64,000 bases of DNA from Streptomyces violaceorubidus (GTDB taxonomy: Bacteria > Actinomycetota > Actinomycetes > Streptomycetales > Streptomycetaceae). Position 1 is the first letter of the stretch. The number at the start of each line of letters is the position of its first letter. Made by a program: the position numbers and the translations under genes. Below the pieces are notes generated by a model. That model was not told where the DNA came from. It ran no database searches and was given only the letters and a program-made list of their open reading frames with translations. The DNA lies in contig NZ_JODM01000001.1 in assembly GCF_000717995.1 (NCBI RefSeq), forward strand, positions 62,001 to 126,000, given 5' to 3'. Of this stretch, positions 8,130-16,259 are shown one piece after another.

Positions 8130-8989
8130 GCGGCGTCGTACGCCGCGATCGCCGTCCGGACGAACGAGCGGACCAGCGGGCTCGGGTCGGCCCGCGGCCA
8201 GGCCAGCAGCACCGGGCTCGGCGGCAGGCCGGTCAGCGGGACCACGGTGAGGCCCTCCGCGGGCACGTGCTCGGCGAGGGTCATCCCGACCGTGCCGTTC
8301 CACAGGACGACCTGCTGGCACTCCCGGACGGTGCGCACCACGGGCCCCCGGCGCGGCTCCCCGCCGTGCCAGTACGCCTGCCACAGCGGGTCCGTGCCCG
8401 CCGGGAAACGGAACCAGCGCCGGTCGGCGAGGTCCGCCGGCGTCAGGCTCGCACGGCCGGCCAGCGGATCGTCGGCGCGCAGCAGGGCGCCCACCGGGTC
8501 GGCGCGCAGGGTGTGCGTGGTCAGGCCGGTCGGGTCGAAGGGGCCGCGGGTGAGGGCAACGTCGACCAGGCCGGCGTGCAGCCCGCAGGTGGGGTCGGTC
8601 AGGTCGGTCTCGCGGATGGTGACCTCGACGTGCGGGTGGCGCCGGCGGTAGGTCTCGGCCAGCCGGACCACGTCCGGGTCGGTGCTGTCGCCGAGGATGC
8701 CGACGGTGAGGGCCGCGGCACCGGCCGCGGTGGCCACGCGCGCGCGTACCCGGTCGGCCCGGTCGAGCAGGGCGCGTGCCTCGTCGAGCAGCACCGCCCC
8801 GGCCCCGGTGAGGATGACGCCGGTGGAGGCGCGGTGGAACAGCGTGGCGCCGAGTTCCGTCTCCAAAGCCCGGATCGCCCGGCTCAGCGGCGGCTGGCTC
8901 ATGTGCAGCCGGACGGCGGCCCGGCCGAAGTGGAGTTCCTCGGCGACCGCCACGAAGTAGCGCAGCGTACGCAGCTCCAACCGGTCCAT
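8126..8989 (-). CDS. LysR-family transcriptional regulator
   Basis: This 287 aa protein starts with a winged helix-turn-helix (residues 1-60: ELRTLRYFVAVAEELHFGRAAVRLHMSQPPLSRAIRALE) and continues with a periplasmic-binding-like effector domain (about 90-285). It is divergent from the cupin/DoxX pair, with only 80 bases between the starts and an ATAC-N7-GTAT LysR box in that gap. It therefore probably autoregulates and controls the cupin gene; the effector is unknown. Confidence 0.9.
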   Translation of the reverse strand: MDRLELRTLRYFVAVAEELHFGRAAVRLHMSQPPLSRAIRALETELGATLFHRASTGVILTGAGAVLLDEARALLDRADRVRARVATAAGAAALTVGILGDSTDPDVVRLAETYRRRHPHVEVTIRETDLTDPTCGLHAGLVDVALTRGPFDPTGLTTHTLRADPVGALLRADDPLAGRASLTPADLADRRWFRFPAGTDPLWQAYWHGGEPRRGPVVRTVRECQQVVLWNGTVGMTLAEHVPAEGLTVVPLTGLPPSPVLLAWPRADPSPLVRSFVRTAIAAYDAA

Positions 8990-8996
8990 CCTGCGA

Positions 8997-9015
8997 CGAT
9001 ACCCGTGCGGTATCG
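8997..9015. promoter_or_regulatory. LysR-box inverted repeat between lysR and cupin genes
   Basis: CGATACC (8997-9003) and GGTATCG (9009-9015) form a perfect 7-bp inverted repeat with a 5-base spacer. It includes the ATAC-N7-GTAT form of the family T-N11-A motif. It starts 8 bases upstream of the LysR start codon, in the shared promoter. Confidence 0.65.
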
Positions 9016-9069
9016 GGTGCGCGGAACGGGTCTTGGACGCCTGCGCCGCCCCGGCGGTGGAATCGGGCC

Positions 9070-9579
9070 ATGACCGACGAACCGCAGAACAGTGAGCCGG
9101 GCCGGGACCCCGCCGTGTCGGTGGTCGGCCCGGGAGAAGGCGAGACGATTCTCCTCGGCACCACCCGCATGCGCGTCCTGGAGGACGGCAGCCACACCGG
9201 CCACCGCCTCGGCATGGCCGAGTCCGTCCTCGCCCCGCACACCCCCGGACCGCCCCAGCACCGCCACGCCCGGCACGACGAGGGCTTCTACGTCCTCTCC
9301 GGCACGGTGCGGTTCACCGTGGGGGACGAGGACATCGACGCGATGGCGGGCACGCTCGTGATGGTCCCGCCCGGGGCACCGCACACCTTCGCCAACACCA
9401 CTGGCGAACCGGCCCGCATGCTCAGCACCTTCACCCCGGACCTGTACGTGCGGTACTTCCGGGACCTGCGGGAGCTGTACGCCGACGGCCGCACCCCGAC
9501 CCCCGGCGAGAGCCTCGCGACGATGAGCCGCTACGCGACCGAGCCCGCCACCGACTTCGGCCGGGGCGCCGGGTCGTGA
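9070..9579 (+). CDS. Cupin-domain protein
   Basis: This 169 aa single-domain protein has a conserved beta-barrel cupin core. Motif 1 is PQHRHARHDEGFYVLSG (His-x-His-x(4)-Glu, metal ligands), and motif 2 lies in GTLVMVPPGAPHTFANT. Such proteins range from quercetinase-like dioxygenases to sugar-binding sensors, so the substrate cannot be assigned. The gene overlaps the next one by a GTGA and faces the LysR regulator. Confidence 0.88.
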   Translation: MTDEPQNSEPGRDPAVSVVGPGEGETILLGTTRMRVLEDGSHTGHRLGMAESVLAPHTPGPPQHRHARHDEGFYVLSGTVRFTVGDEDIDAMAGTLVMVPPGAPHTFANTTGEPARMLSTFTPDLYVRYFRDLRELYADGRTPTPGESLATMSRYATEPATDFGRGAGS

Positions 9580-9938
9580 ACGTCGCGTACTGGATCGTCG
9601 CCGGACTCCTGGCCGCCTTCTCCCTCTACGGGGGCGTGCTGAAGGCGGTGCGGAGCCGGGAAGCGCTCCGGCCGATGATGGCCTGGGTGGACAGCACGCC
9701 GCTGCCCGCCGTCCGCGCCCTCGGGGTGGTCGAGGTGCTCGGCGCGGCCGGGCTGGTCCTTCCGCCGCTGACCGGCGTCGCGCCCTGGCTGGCCCTGGCC
9801 GCGGCCGTCGGGTTCGTCGTCCTCCAGATCGGCGCGACCCGGGTCCACCTGCGCCTCGGGGACCGCCGGGTCGGCCTCAACCTCACCCTGCTGGCCACCG
9901 CCGCCGTCACCGCCTCGCTCGCCACGACCTGGCTGTGA
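9576..9938 (+). CDS. DoxX-family small membrane protein
   Basis: The protein has 120 aa and four hydrophobic helices, the usual size of the DoxX-like/DUF4267 group. The GTG start overlaps the cupin stop (GTGA), so the two are translationally coupled. DoxX-like proteins are often tied to redox or detoxification functions, which fits a LysR-cupin neighbourhood, but no activity can be read from the sequence. It ends 28 bases before the convergent WYL-regulator gene. Confidence 0.85.
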   Translation: MNVAYWIVAGLLAAFSLYGGVLKAVRSREALRPMMAWVDSTPLPAVRALGVVEVLGAAGLVLPPLTGVAPWLALAAAVGFVVLQIGATRVHLRLGDRRVGLNLTLLATAAVTASLATTWL

Positions 9939-9966
9939 CCCGACGCCCGACGCCCGACGCTCGCCG

Positions 9967-11412
9967 TCAGCCGTTCGGCGGGGGGTGCCGGGCCGCCGCC
10001 ATGAGCCGGCCCGCGAGAGCGGCGACGAGTCCGCGCAGTTCGTCCGGCCGCTCGACGACGAACGGGCGGTCCAGCGAGGCGAGGACGCCCGGCAGCCAGT
10101 CGAGGCGCTCGGCCCGGATCTCGACCCGGCACCAGGGCTCGCCCCCGGCCCCGGTGGCCTCCCCGGAGGCCCCGGGCCCGGCCGCTTCTCCGGGGGCCCC
10201 GGACCCGGCGGCCTGCCCGGGGGCCCCGACCTCGGCCGCTTCCCCGGGGGTCTCGGCCCTGGCCGTCTCTCCGGGGGTCTCGGCCCCGGCCGTCTCCCCG
10301 GGGGCCTCGCTCCCGTCCGCCTGCCCGGGGGGCCCGACCTCGGCCGCTTCCCCGGGGGCCTCGCTCCCGTCCGCCTCCCCGGGGGTCTCGGCCTCGGCCG
10401 CTTCCCCGTCCGTCTCCCCGGGGGTCTCGGCCCCGTCCGTCTCCCCGGGGGCCCCGGACCCGGCGGCCTGCCCGGGGCCGGCCGCTTCCCCAGGGGCCCC
10501 GATCCCGACGGCTCCACCGGGGGACCCGATCCCGTCGGCTTCCCCAGGGGCTCCGGCCCCGACGGTCGGCGGGACACCGGTTCCGGCCGTCCGGGCGGCC
10601 CCGCTCCCGTACCCCTCCGCGCTCACGATCGCCACGCTGCCCGGCAGCAGGGCGCGGAGCTCCTCGGGCGTCCCGCGCACCCGTACCGTCACCTCGTGCC
10701 GGTAGGGCGCGGTGGCCAGCGCCGTCAGCACGCGCTCCGCCGGGCCGGGCCCGGGCGGGGGTTCGAAGGTGCCGGGCAGGACCCGCGCGCCGCTGATGCG
10801 GTCGAGGCGGAACGTCCGCTCCGCCCCGGCCGACAGGTCCCGGCCCGTCACGTACCACCGGCCGGCGTGCGCGACGAGGCCGTACGGGTACAGGGTGCGT
10901 TCGCCGCGTCCCGCTCGGCCGCCGGTGTACCGGATCGCCACCGGCCGGTGATGGCGCACCGCGTCGGCGACCGGGAGCAGGACGGCGGCCTCCGGGGCGG
11001 CGGACCCGGCCGGCGCGGTCGTGAAGGTGAGGGAGTCGAGCACCGCGTCCAGGCGGTGGCGGAGCCGCTCCGGCAGCACCCGCCGGACCTTCGCCGCCGC
11101 CGTCTCGCCCGCCGTGCCCGCCGCCGCCGTGATCCCCGTCCGCCGCCCGGCGACCAGGCCCAGCAGGACGGCCAGCGCCTCGTCGTCGGTGAGCATCAGC
11201 GGCGGCGTGCGGTGACCGGGGGCGAGCCGGTAGCCGCCGTGGCGGCCGCGTACCGACTCCACGGGGACGTCGAGATCGACGAGGTGGTCGACGTACCGGC
11301 GCACCGTGCGCTCGCCGACGCCGAGCCGGTCGGCCAGTTCGGCCACGGTCCGCAGGCCGCCCGACTGGAGCAGTTCGAGCAGGGTCAGCACACGGGAGAC
11401 GGGACGCGACAT
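9967..11412 (-). CDS. WYL-domain transcriptional regulator with a large PGE-repeat insertion
   Basis: This 481 aa protein is about 150 residues longer than the usual 320-335 aa. The DeoR-like winged HTH occupies residues 1-60 (SRVLTLLELLQSGGLRTVAELADRLGVGERTVRRY), and the WYL domain lies at about 140-230 (RTLYPYGLVAHAGRWYVTGRD). The C-terminal WCX domain begins near 250 (YRHEVTVRVRG) and finishes with RVEIRAERLDWLPGVLASLDRPF. It is split by ~130 residues of imperfect Pro-Gly-Glu-Ala repeats. ATG 11412 is divergent from the VOC gene, 93 bases away, with a strong inverted repeat between, so it probably represses itself and that gene. Confidence 0.88.
   Translation of the reverse strand: MSRPVSRVLTLLELLQSGGLRTVAELADRLGVGERTVRRYVDHLVDLDVPVESVRGRHGGYRLAPGHRTPPLMLTDDEALAVLLGLVAGRRTGITAAAGTAGETAAAKVRRVLPERLRHRLDAVLDSLTFTTAPAGSAAPEAAVLLPVADAVRHHRPVAIRYTGGRAGRGERTLYPYGLVAHAGRWYVTGRDLSAGAERTFRLDRISGARVLPGTFEPPPGPGPAERVLTALATAPYRHEVTVRVRGTPEELRALLPGSVAIVSAEGYGSGAARTAGTGVPPTVGAGAPGEADGIGSPGGAVGIGAPGEAAGPGQAAGSGAPGETDGAETPGETDGEAAEAETPGEADGSEAPGEAAEVGPPGQADGSEAPGETAGAETPGETARAETPGEAAEVGAPGQAAGSGAPGEAAGPGASGEATGAGGEPWCRVEIRAERLDWLPGVLASLDRPFVVERPDELRGLVAALAGRLMAAARHPPPNG
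10148..10560 (-). repeat. 27-base tandem repeat array inside the WYL regulator
   Basis: About 13 imperfect copies of a 9-residue unit close to P-G-E-A-D-G-S-E-A (variants PGQAAGSGA, PGETAGAET, PGEAAEVGA) run through the protein; the DNA period is 27 bases. Two units are shortened and one is lengthened, all in frame. The glycines are not at every third position, so this is not a collagen triplet. Confidence 0.85.
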
Positions 11413-11430
11413 GCCCCCAAGTCTGCCGCC

Positions 11431-11457
11431 GATACCGGCCGGATGGTGACCGGTATC
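11431..11457. promoter_or_regulatory. Inverted-repeat operator between WYL regulator and VOC gene
   Basis: GATACCGG (11431-11438) and CCGGTATC (11450-11457) are perfect 8-bp arms with an 11-base spacer (19 bases centre to centre, about two helical turns). They lie midway in the 93-base divergent gap, the expected position for the adjacent regulator to bind. Confidence 0.65.
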
Positions 11458-11505
11458 CCTCCTAGCGTGGGGGCGCAGGCACTGATCCGCCCCAGGAGGC
11501 ACCCC

Positions 11506-11913
11506 ATGAATCTCGTCTCGATCCGCGTCATCACGGGTGACGTCGCCCGCCTCGTCGGCTTCTACGAGCGCGCCACCGGTCTGCGCGCGGCCTGGGCCAC
11601 CGAGGACTTCGCGGAACTGCGCACCCCCTCGGGCACCCTCGCGATCGGCAGCACCTGCACCGTGCCGCTCTTCGCCCCCGGCTCCGCCCGCCCCGCCGAC
11701 AACCGCAGCGTGATCATCGAGTTCCTGGTGGACGACGTGGACGCGGTGCACCGGAACCTGACCGGCTTCGTGGGGGAGTTCGTCAAGGAGCCCACGACCA
11801 TGCCCTGGGGCAACCGCGCGCTCCTCTTCCGCGACCCCGACGGCAACCTGGTCAACTTCTTCACCCCGGTCACCCCGGCCGCCGTCGAGAAGTTCGCCGG
11901 CGTCACCCGCTGA
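11506..11913 (+). CDS. VOC-superfamily (glyoxalase/dioxygenase-like) protein
   Basis: This 135 aa protein shows the beta-alpha-beta-beta-beta pattern of vicinal oxygen chelate proteins. It begins NLVSIRVITGDVARLVGFYERATG and ends with the characteristic RDPDGNLVNFF. AGGAGG lies 6 bases before the ATG. Divergence from a WYL/YafY-type regulator with a shared operator is a common arrangement in Streptomyces for an inducible detoxification or antibiotic-binding protein; the ligand is not evident. Confidence 0.9.
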   Translation: MNLVSIRVITGDVARLVGFYERATGLRAAWATEDFAELRTPSGTLAIGSTCTVPLFAPGSARPADNRSVIIEFLVDDVDAVHRNLTGFVGEFVKEPTTMPWGNRALLFRDPDGNLVNFFTPVTPAAVEKFAGVTR

Positions 11914-11939
11914 GAGCCCCCTGTGCTGGACCCGCCCCG

Positions 11940-12170
11940 GTGCTGGACACCGGCGCGGGCCGCAGCTTCACCGTCGCCGCCCGGGTCCGCCTCGCCGTCG
12001 TGCCGGACGCCTTCGCCACCGCCGTCAGCCGGGACAGCGCCGACGCCAGCGGCTTCTACCTCCAGTACTTGCGCGAGGACGACGGCTGGGCCTTCTCCCG
12101 CCCCGGCCTGACGGCCACGACGTGCACCGGCTCCGCGTCCCAGCGCTGGACCAGGATCCCGCCCGAACCA
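11940..12170 (+). pseudogene. LamG-like domain remnant
   Basis: A reading frame starting around GTG 11940 gives TGAGRSFTVAARVRL, FATAVSRDSADASGFYLQY and DDGWAFSR, which is the core of a concanavalin-like LamG domain. It then gives CTGSASQRWTR, which looks like a ricin-type QRW end. There is no signal peptide or upstream coding sequence, and the frame runs on into the oppositely oriented 12199-12507 gene. I read it as the eroded 3' end of a secreted carbohydrate-binding protein. Confidence 0.5.
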
Positions 12171-12198
12171 GCCCCCTGCCGGGGCCCCAGTCCCAGTC

Positions 12199-12507
12199 CT
12201 ATTCCTTGTCCCCGTCCCTGTCCTTCTCGTCGTTCCTCTCCAGGGACTTCAGGAAGTCCGGGTTGTCGTCCGGCGCGACCCACTGCCGCCGCCCGCCGCC
12301 GACCTGCCAGGGCGAGGAACCGGCCGGCTGCCGCTTCTTGCCGGCGATGATCCAGGAGACCGAACCGACCAGCGGGAAGAGCAGCACGAGGATCGCCCAC
12401 AGCGGCTTGGGCATGTGGCGGATGTCCTCGTCCTTCGTGCTGATGCAGTCGATGAACGCGTACACGCTCAACGCCAGTGGCACGAGGAACATCAGCACCC
12501 GGAGCAT
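12199..12507 (-). CDS. PLDc_N-domain small membrane protein
   Basis: This 102 aa protein has two TM segments (residues 2-20 and 35-56), the second ending in [10 protein letters not shown]. That is the phospholipase-D nuclease N-terminal (PLDc_N) signature found in many short actinobacterial proteins. The C-terminal tail is highly charged (Asp/Lys/Glu). Its start is 87 bases from the divergently transcribed UbiD-like gene. The function of the stand-alone domain is unknown. Confidence 0.85.
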   Translation of the reverse strand: MLRVLMFLVPLALSVYAFIDCISTKDEDIRHMPKPLWAILVLLFPLVGSVSWIIAGKKRQPAGSSPWQVGGGRRQWVAPDDNPDFLKSLERNDEKDRDGDKE

Positions 12508-12594
12508 GGGCTTCTCCAGCTCAAGCGAGGGGTGGGGACGCGTCAGGGCCCCCAGGTACAGGGCCAGGGTAGCGGCTCGGGGATACTGGACCGC

Positions 12595-14052
12595 ATGGCT
12601 TACGACGATCTTCGCTCCCTGCTCAGGGCGCTGGAGCGCGAGGGCGACCTCAAGCGCATCAAGGCCGAGGTGGATCCGTACCTGGAGGTCGGGGAGATCG
12701 TCGACCGGGTGAACAAGGCGGGCGGCCCGGCGTTGCTCTTCGAGAACGTGAAGGGCTCCGACATGCCCCTCGCGATGAACGTCTTCGGCACCGACCGCCG
12801 CCTGCTCAAGGCCCTCGGCCTCAAGGCGTACTCCGAGATCTCGGACAAGATCGGCGGGCTGCTCCGTCCCGAGCTGCCGCAGGGCTTCGTCGGCATGCGC
12901 GAGGCCTTCGGGAAGCTCGGCACGATGACGCACGTACCGCCGAAGAAGGTGAAGCCGGGCAGCGCGCCCGTCCAGGAGGTCGTCCTCACCGGCGACGACG
13001 TGGACCTGGAGCGCCTCCCGGCCCTGTTCACCTGGCCGGAGGACGGCGGTTCCTTCTTCAATCTGGGCCTGACCCACACCAAGGACCCGGAGACGGGCAT
13101 CCGGAACCTGGGCCTGTACCGGCTCCAGCGCCACGACAAGCGCACCATCGGCATGCACTGGCAGATCCACAAGGACAGCCGCAACCACTACCAGGTCGCC
13201 GCCCGGCGCGGTGAGCGCCTGCCGGTCGCGATCGCCTTCGGCTGCCCGCCCGCCGTGACCTACGCCTCCACCGCCCCCCTCCCCGGCGACATCGACGAGT
13301 ACCTCTTCGCCGGGTTCCTCCAGGGCAAGCGGATCGAGATGGTCGACTGCAAGACGGTCCCGCTCCAGGTCCCGGCGCAGGCGGAGGTCGTCGTCGAGGG
13401 CTGGCTGGAGCCCGGCGAGATGCTCCCCGAGGGCCCCTTCGGCGACCACACCGGCTTCTACACCCCGCAGGAGCCCTTCCCCGCCCTGAAGATCGACTGC
13501 GTGACGATGCGGAAGCGCCCGCTGCTCCAGTCGATCGTGGTCGGCCGTCCGCCGACGGAGGACGGCCCCCTCGGCCGGGCCACGGAGCGCTTCTTCCTGC
13601 CGCTCCTCAAGATCATCGTCCCGGACATCGTGGACTACCACCTCCCCGAGGCCGGCGGCTTCCACAACTGTGCGATCGTCTCGATCGACAAGAAGTACCC
13701 CAAGCACGCCCAGAAGGTGATGCACGCCATCTGGGGCGCCCACATGATGTCCCTCACCAAGCTGATCGTGGTCGTCGACTCCGACTGCGACGTCCACGAC
13801 CTGCACGAGGTCGCCTGGCGGGCACTCGGCAACACCGACTACGCCCGTGACCTCACCGTCGTCGAAGGCCCGGTCGACCACCTCGACCACGCCTCCTACC
13901 AGCAGTTCTGGGGCGGCAAGGCGGGTATCGACGCCACGAGGAAGCTCCCCGAGGAGGGGTACACGCGCGACGGGGGCTGGCCGGACATGGTGGTGTCCGA
14001 CCCGGATACGGCGGCGAAGGTCGACCGCCGCTGGAAGGAGTACGGACTGTGA
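12595..14052 (+). CDS. UbiD-family decarboxylase of menaquinone biosynthesis
   Basis: This 485 aa protein matches the UbiD superfamily, prenylated-FMN-dependent decarboxylases. Visible family blocks include [19 protein letters not shown] and [12 protein letters not shown]. In futalosine-type menaquinone synthesis the UbiD, UbiA-like and UbiX homologues finish the pathway from 1,4-dihydroxy-6-naphthoate; here they are adjacent. A TATA-like GATACT ends 7 bases before the ATG and no Shine-Dalgarno is visible, so the mRNA may be leaderless. The stop overlaps mqnP (GTGA). Confidence 0.9.
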   Translation: MAYDDLRSLLRALEREGDLKRIKAEVDPYLEVGEIVDRVNKAGGPALLFENVKGSDMPLAMNVFGTDRRLLKALGLKAYSEISDKIGGLLRPELPQGFVGMREAFGKLGTMTHVPPKKVKPGSAPVQEVVLTGDDVDLERLPALFTWPEDGGSFFNLGLTHTKDPETGIRNLGLYRLQRHDKRTIGMHWQIHKDSRNHYQVAARRGERLPVAIAFGCPPAVTYASTAPLPGDIDEYLFAGFLQGKRIEMVDCKTVPLQVPAQAEVVVEGWLEPGEMLPEGPFGDHTGFYTPQEPFPALKIDCVTMRKRPLLQSIVVGRPPTEDGPLGRATERFFLPLLKIIVPDIVDYHLPEAGGFHNCAIVSIDKKYPKHAQKVMHAIWGAHMMSLTKLIVVVDSDCDVHDLHEVAWRALGNTDYARDLTVVEGPVDHLDHASYQQFWGGKAGIDATRKLPEEGYTRDGGWPDMVVSDPDTAAKVDRRWKEYGL

Positions 14053-14954
14053 CGTCGGCTTCCGCCGCCCTGCCGCAGCAGCCGGGGCGCACCAAGGCGT
14101 TCCTGCGCCTGGTGATGATCGAGCACTCGGTCTTCGCGCTGCCCTTCGCCTACATCGCCGCGCTGACGGCGATGTACACGTGGGACGAGAACATCCACTG
14201 GGGCCGGCTGCTCCTGGTCACCGTCGCCATGGTGGGCCTGCGCACCTTCGCGATGGCGGTCAACCGGATCATCGACCGCGAGATCGACGCCCGCAACCCG
14301 CGCACCGCCCACCGCGAGCTGGTCACCGGCGCCATGTCGGTCAAGCACGCCTGGACCGGGGCGCTGATCGCCCTGGTCGTCTTCCTCGGCGCGGCGGCCC
14401 TGCTCAACCCGCTCTGCCTGGCCCTGGCCCCCGTCGCGGTGATCCCGATGGTGGTCTACCCGTACGGCAAGCGGTTCACGAACTTCCCGCAGGCCATCCT
14501 CGGCCTCGCCCAGTCCATGGGCCCGATCGGCGGCTGGCTGGCGATCAGCGGCGAGTGGTCCTGGGAGGCCGTGATCCTCGGCCTCGCGGTCGGCATCTGG
14601 ATCGGCGGCTTCGACCTGATCTACGCCTGCCAGGACGTCGAGACCGACCGGCAGGTCGGCGTGAAGTCCGTCCCCGCCCGCTTCGGCGTCCCGGCCGCGA
14701 TCTGGGGCGCCCGCGCCTGCCACACGGTCACCACGGCCCTGTTCGCCTGGTACGCCGTCGCCACCGACGCGGGTACCTTCTTCTGGCTCGGCCTCGTGAT
14801 CGTCGCGGGCGCGTTCCTCTACGAGCACACCATCGTCCGCCCCACCGACCTGTCCCGCCTCAACAGGGCGTTCTTCAGCGTCAACGGCTTCATCGGGATC
14901 GCTCTCTTCGTGTGCGCGCTGCTGGATCTGCTCGTCAGGGGCCTCACGGTCTGA
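14049..14954 (+). CDS. mqnP: MqnP, UbiA-family prenyltransferase
   Basis: This 301 aa integral membrane protein has 8-9 helices and the two Asp-rich motifs of UbiA prenyltransferases: [18 protein letters not shown] and [16 protein letters not shown]. These bind the Mg2+-diphosphate of the polyprenyl donor. It is expected to prenylate the 1,4-dihydroxy-6-naphthoate-derived ring in the futalosine route. It is coupled to the preceding decarboxylase gene by a GTGA overlap and followed after 31 bases by ubiX. Confidence 0.92.
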   Translation: MTSASAALPQQPGRTKAFLRLVMIEHSVFALPFAYIAALTAMYTWDENIHWGRLLLVTVAMVGLRTFAMAVNRIIDREIDARNPRTAHRELVTGAMSVKHAWTGALIALVVFLGAAALLNPLCLALAPVAVIPMVVYPYGKRFTNFPQAILGLAQSMGPIGGWLAISGEWSWEAVILGLAVGIWIGGFDLIYACQDVETDRQVGVKSVPARFGVPAAIWGARACHTVTTALFAWYAVATDAGTFFWLGLVIVAGAFLYEHTIVRPTDLSRLNRAFFSVNGFIGIALFVCALLDLLVRGLTV

Positions 14955-14985
14955 AAAGCATGAGCCTGCGACTAGGCTCGGCATC

Positions 14986-15660
14986 ATGAAGCCAGGACAG
15001 ACGCAGCGCGTGCCTTGGATCGTGGGGGTGTCCGGGGCCTCCGGCACCCCTTACGCCGCCGCCGTGCTGCGTGCGCTGCTCGCCGCCGGTGAGAGCGTCG
15101 ACCTGGTGGTCAGCCGGGCCTCGCGGCTCACCCTGCTCGACGAGACCGGCATCTCCTTCCGCGACGCCCACTGGCAGCAGGACCTGCGCGAATGGCTGGC
15201 CCGCGGAGCCGACGGAAAGCCGGACACCTTCGACGCGGACGTCAGCGGCGTACGGCACTGGAGCGCGGGCGACCTCGCGGCCGGGCCGTCCTCGGGGTCG
15301 TACCCGACGAAGGGCATGCTGATCGTGCCCGCGTCGACGGCCTGCGTCGCCGGGGTCGCCCTCGGGCTGTCCAAGGACCTGCTCCAGCGCGCCGCGAGCG
15401 TGACCCTCAAGGAGCGCCGCAGGCTGGTCGTGGCCGTACGGGAGACCCCGCTGGACGGCCGGACGCTCAGGCACCTGGTGACCCTGGACGACGCCGGCGC
15501 GAGCGTGGTGCCCGCCTCCCCGGCCTTCTACGCGGGGGCGACGCACATCCAGGACCTGGTGGACTTCGTCGCCGGACGCGTCCTCGACGCGGCGGGCGTC
15601 GGACACGACCTGTACCGCCGCTGGCGCGGCGACCTCGGCGGGGCCCGCCCCACCACCTGA
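14986..15660 (+). CDS. ubiX: UbiX-family flavin prenyltransferase
   Basis: This 224 aa protein has the UbiX signature GVSGASGTPYAAAVLRALL at the N-terminus (FMN binding) and the C-terminal block LVTLDDAGASVVPASPAFYAG. UbiX makes the prenylated FMN cofactor required by UbiD, explaining its proximity. TAGGCT ends 7 bases before the ATG with no Shine-Dalgarno, suggesting a second, leaderless promoter within the cluster. Confidence 0.9.
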   Translation: MKPGQTQRVPWIVGVSGASGTPYAAAVLRALLAAGESVDLVVSRASRLTLLDETGISFRDAHWQQDLREWLARGADGKPDTFDADVSGVRHWSAGDLAAGPSSGSYPTKGMLIVPASTACVAGVALGLSKDLLQRAASVTLKERRRLVVAVRETPLDGRTLRHLVTLDDAGASVVPASPAFYAGATHIQDLVDFVAGRVLDAAGVGHDLYRRWRGDLGGARPTT

Positions 15661-15725
15661 GCACCACCTCCCCACACGTTGGTTACCCACATCTTCAGAA
15701 CTCTTCAGTGGAAGGCTTCGATCGC

Positions 15726-16181
15726 ATGGACGCGGTGGACAGGCAGCTCATCCAGGCCCTGAGGGAGAACGGCCGGGCCTCCTACGCGGAGCTGGGGCGC
15801 CTGGTCGGCCTCTCCGGACCCAGCGTCACCGACCGCATCAACCGGCTGGAGGCGGCCGGTGTCATCACCGGCTACCGTGCCACCGTCGACGCCGCCTCCC
15901 TCGGCCTCGGCGTCACCGCCCTGATCGGCGTCTCGCTCTCCGACGCCGCCGACCACGAGGACGTGGCCCAGCGCCTCAAGGAGCTGCGGGAGATCGAGGA
16001 CTGCTGGTTCATCGCCGGCGACGACTCCTACATGCTCAAGGTCCGCGCCGCGGACGTCGACGGCCTGGAGAGCATCATCCGGCGGCTGTCGGGCACCAAG
16101 GGCGTGTCCCGGACCCGTACCACCATCGTTCTCTCCACCAAGTGGGAGAACCGGGTGGGTGAGCTGCCCGAAGAGGCCTAG
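15726..16181 (+). CDS. Lrp/AsnC-family regulator
   Basis: The protein has 151 aa. An N-terminal HTH (residues 1-55: MDAVDRQLIQALRENGRASYAELGRLVGLSGPSVTDRINRLE) is followed by a RAM/AsnC ligand-binding domain (about 65-145). The first GTG/ATG candidates upstream lack homology, so ATG 15726 is preferred. It sits between ubiX and mqnE in the same direction, so it could regulate menaquinone genes, but this is inference from position only. Confidence 0.92.
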   Translation: MDAVDRQLIQALRENGRASYAELGRLVGLSGPSVTDRINRLEAAGVITGYRATVDAASLGLGVTALIGVSLSDAADHEDVAQRLKELREIEDCWFIAGDDSYMLKVRAADVDGLESIIRRLSGTKGVSRTRTTIVLSTKWENRVGELPEEA

Positions 16182-16259
16182 GGACCGGCCCTGGCCACCG
16201 CGACCGGCCCCCGCGCCGGGGCGTACGGTTGACGAGTTCGTCTCAGAAAGAGGTATCGC

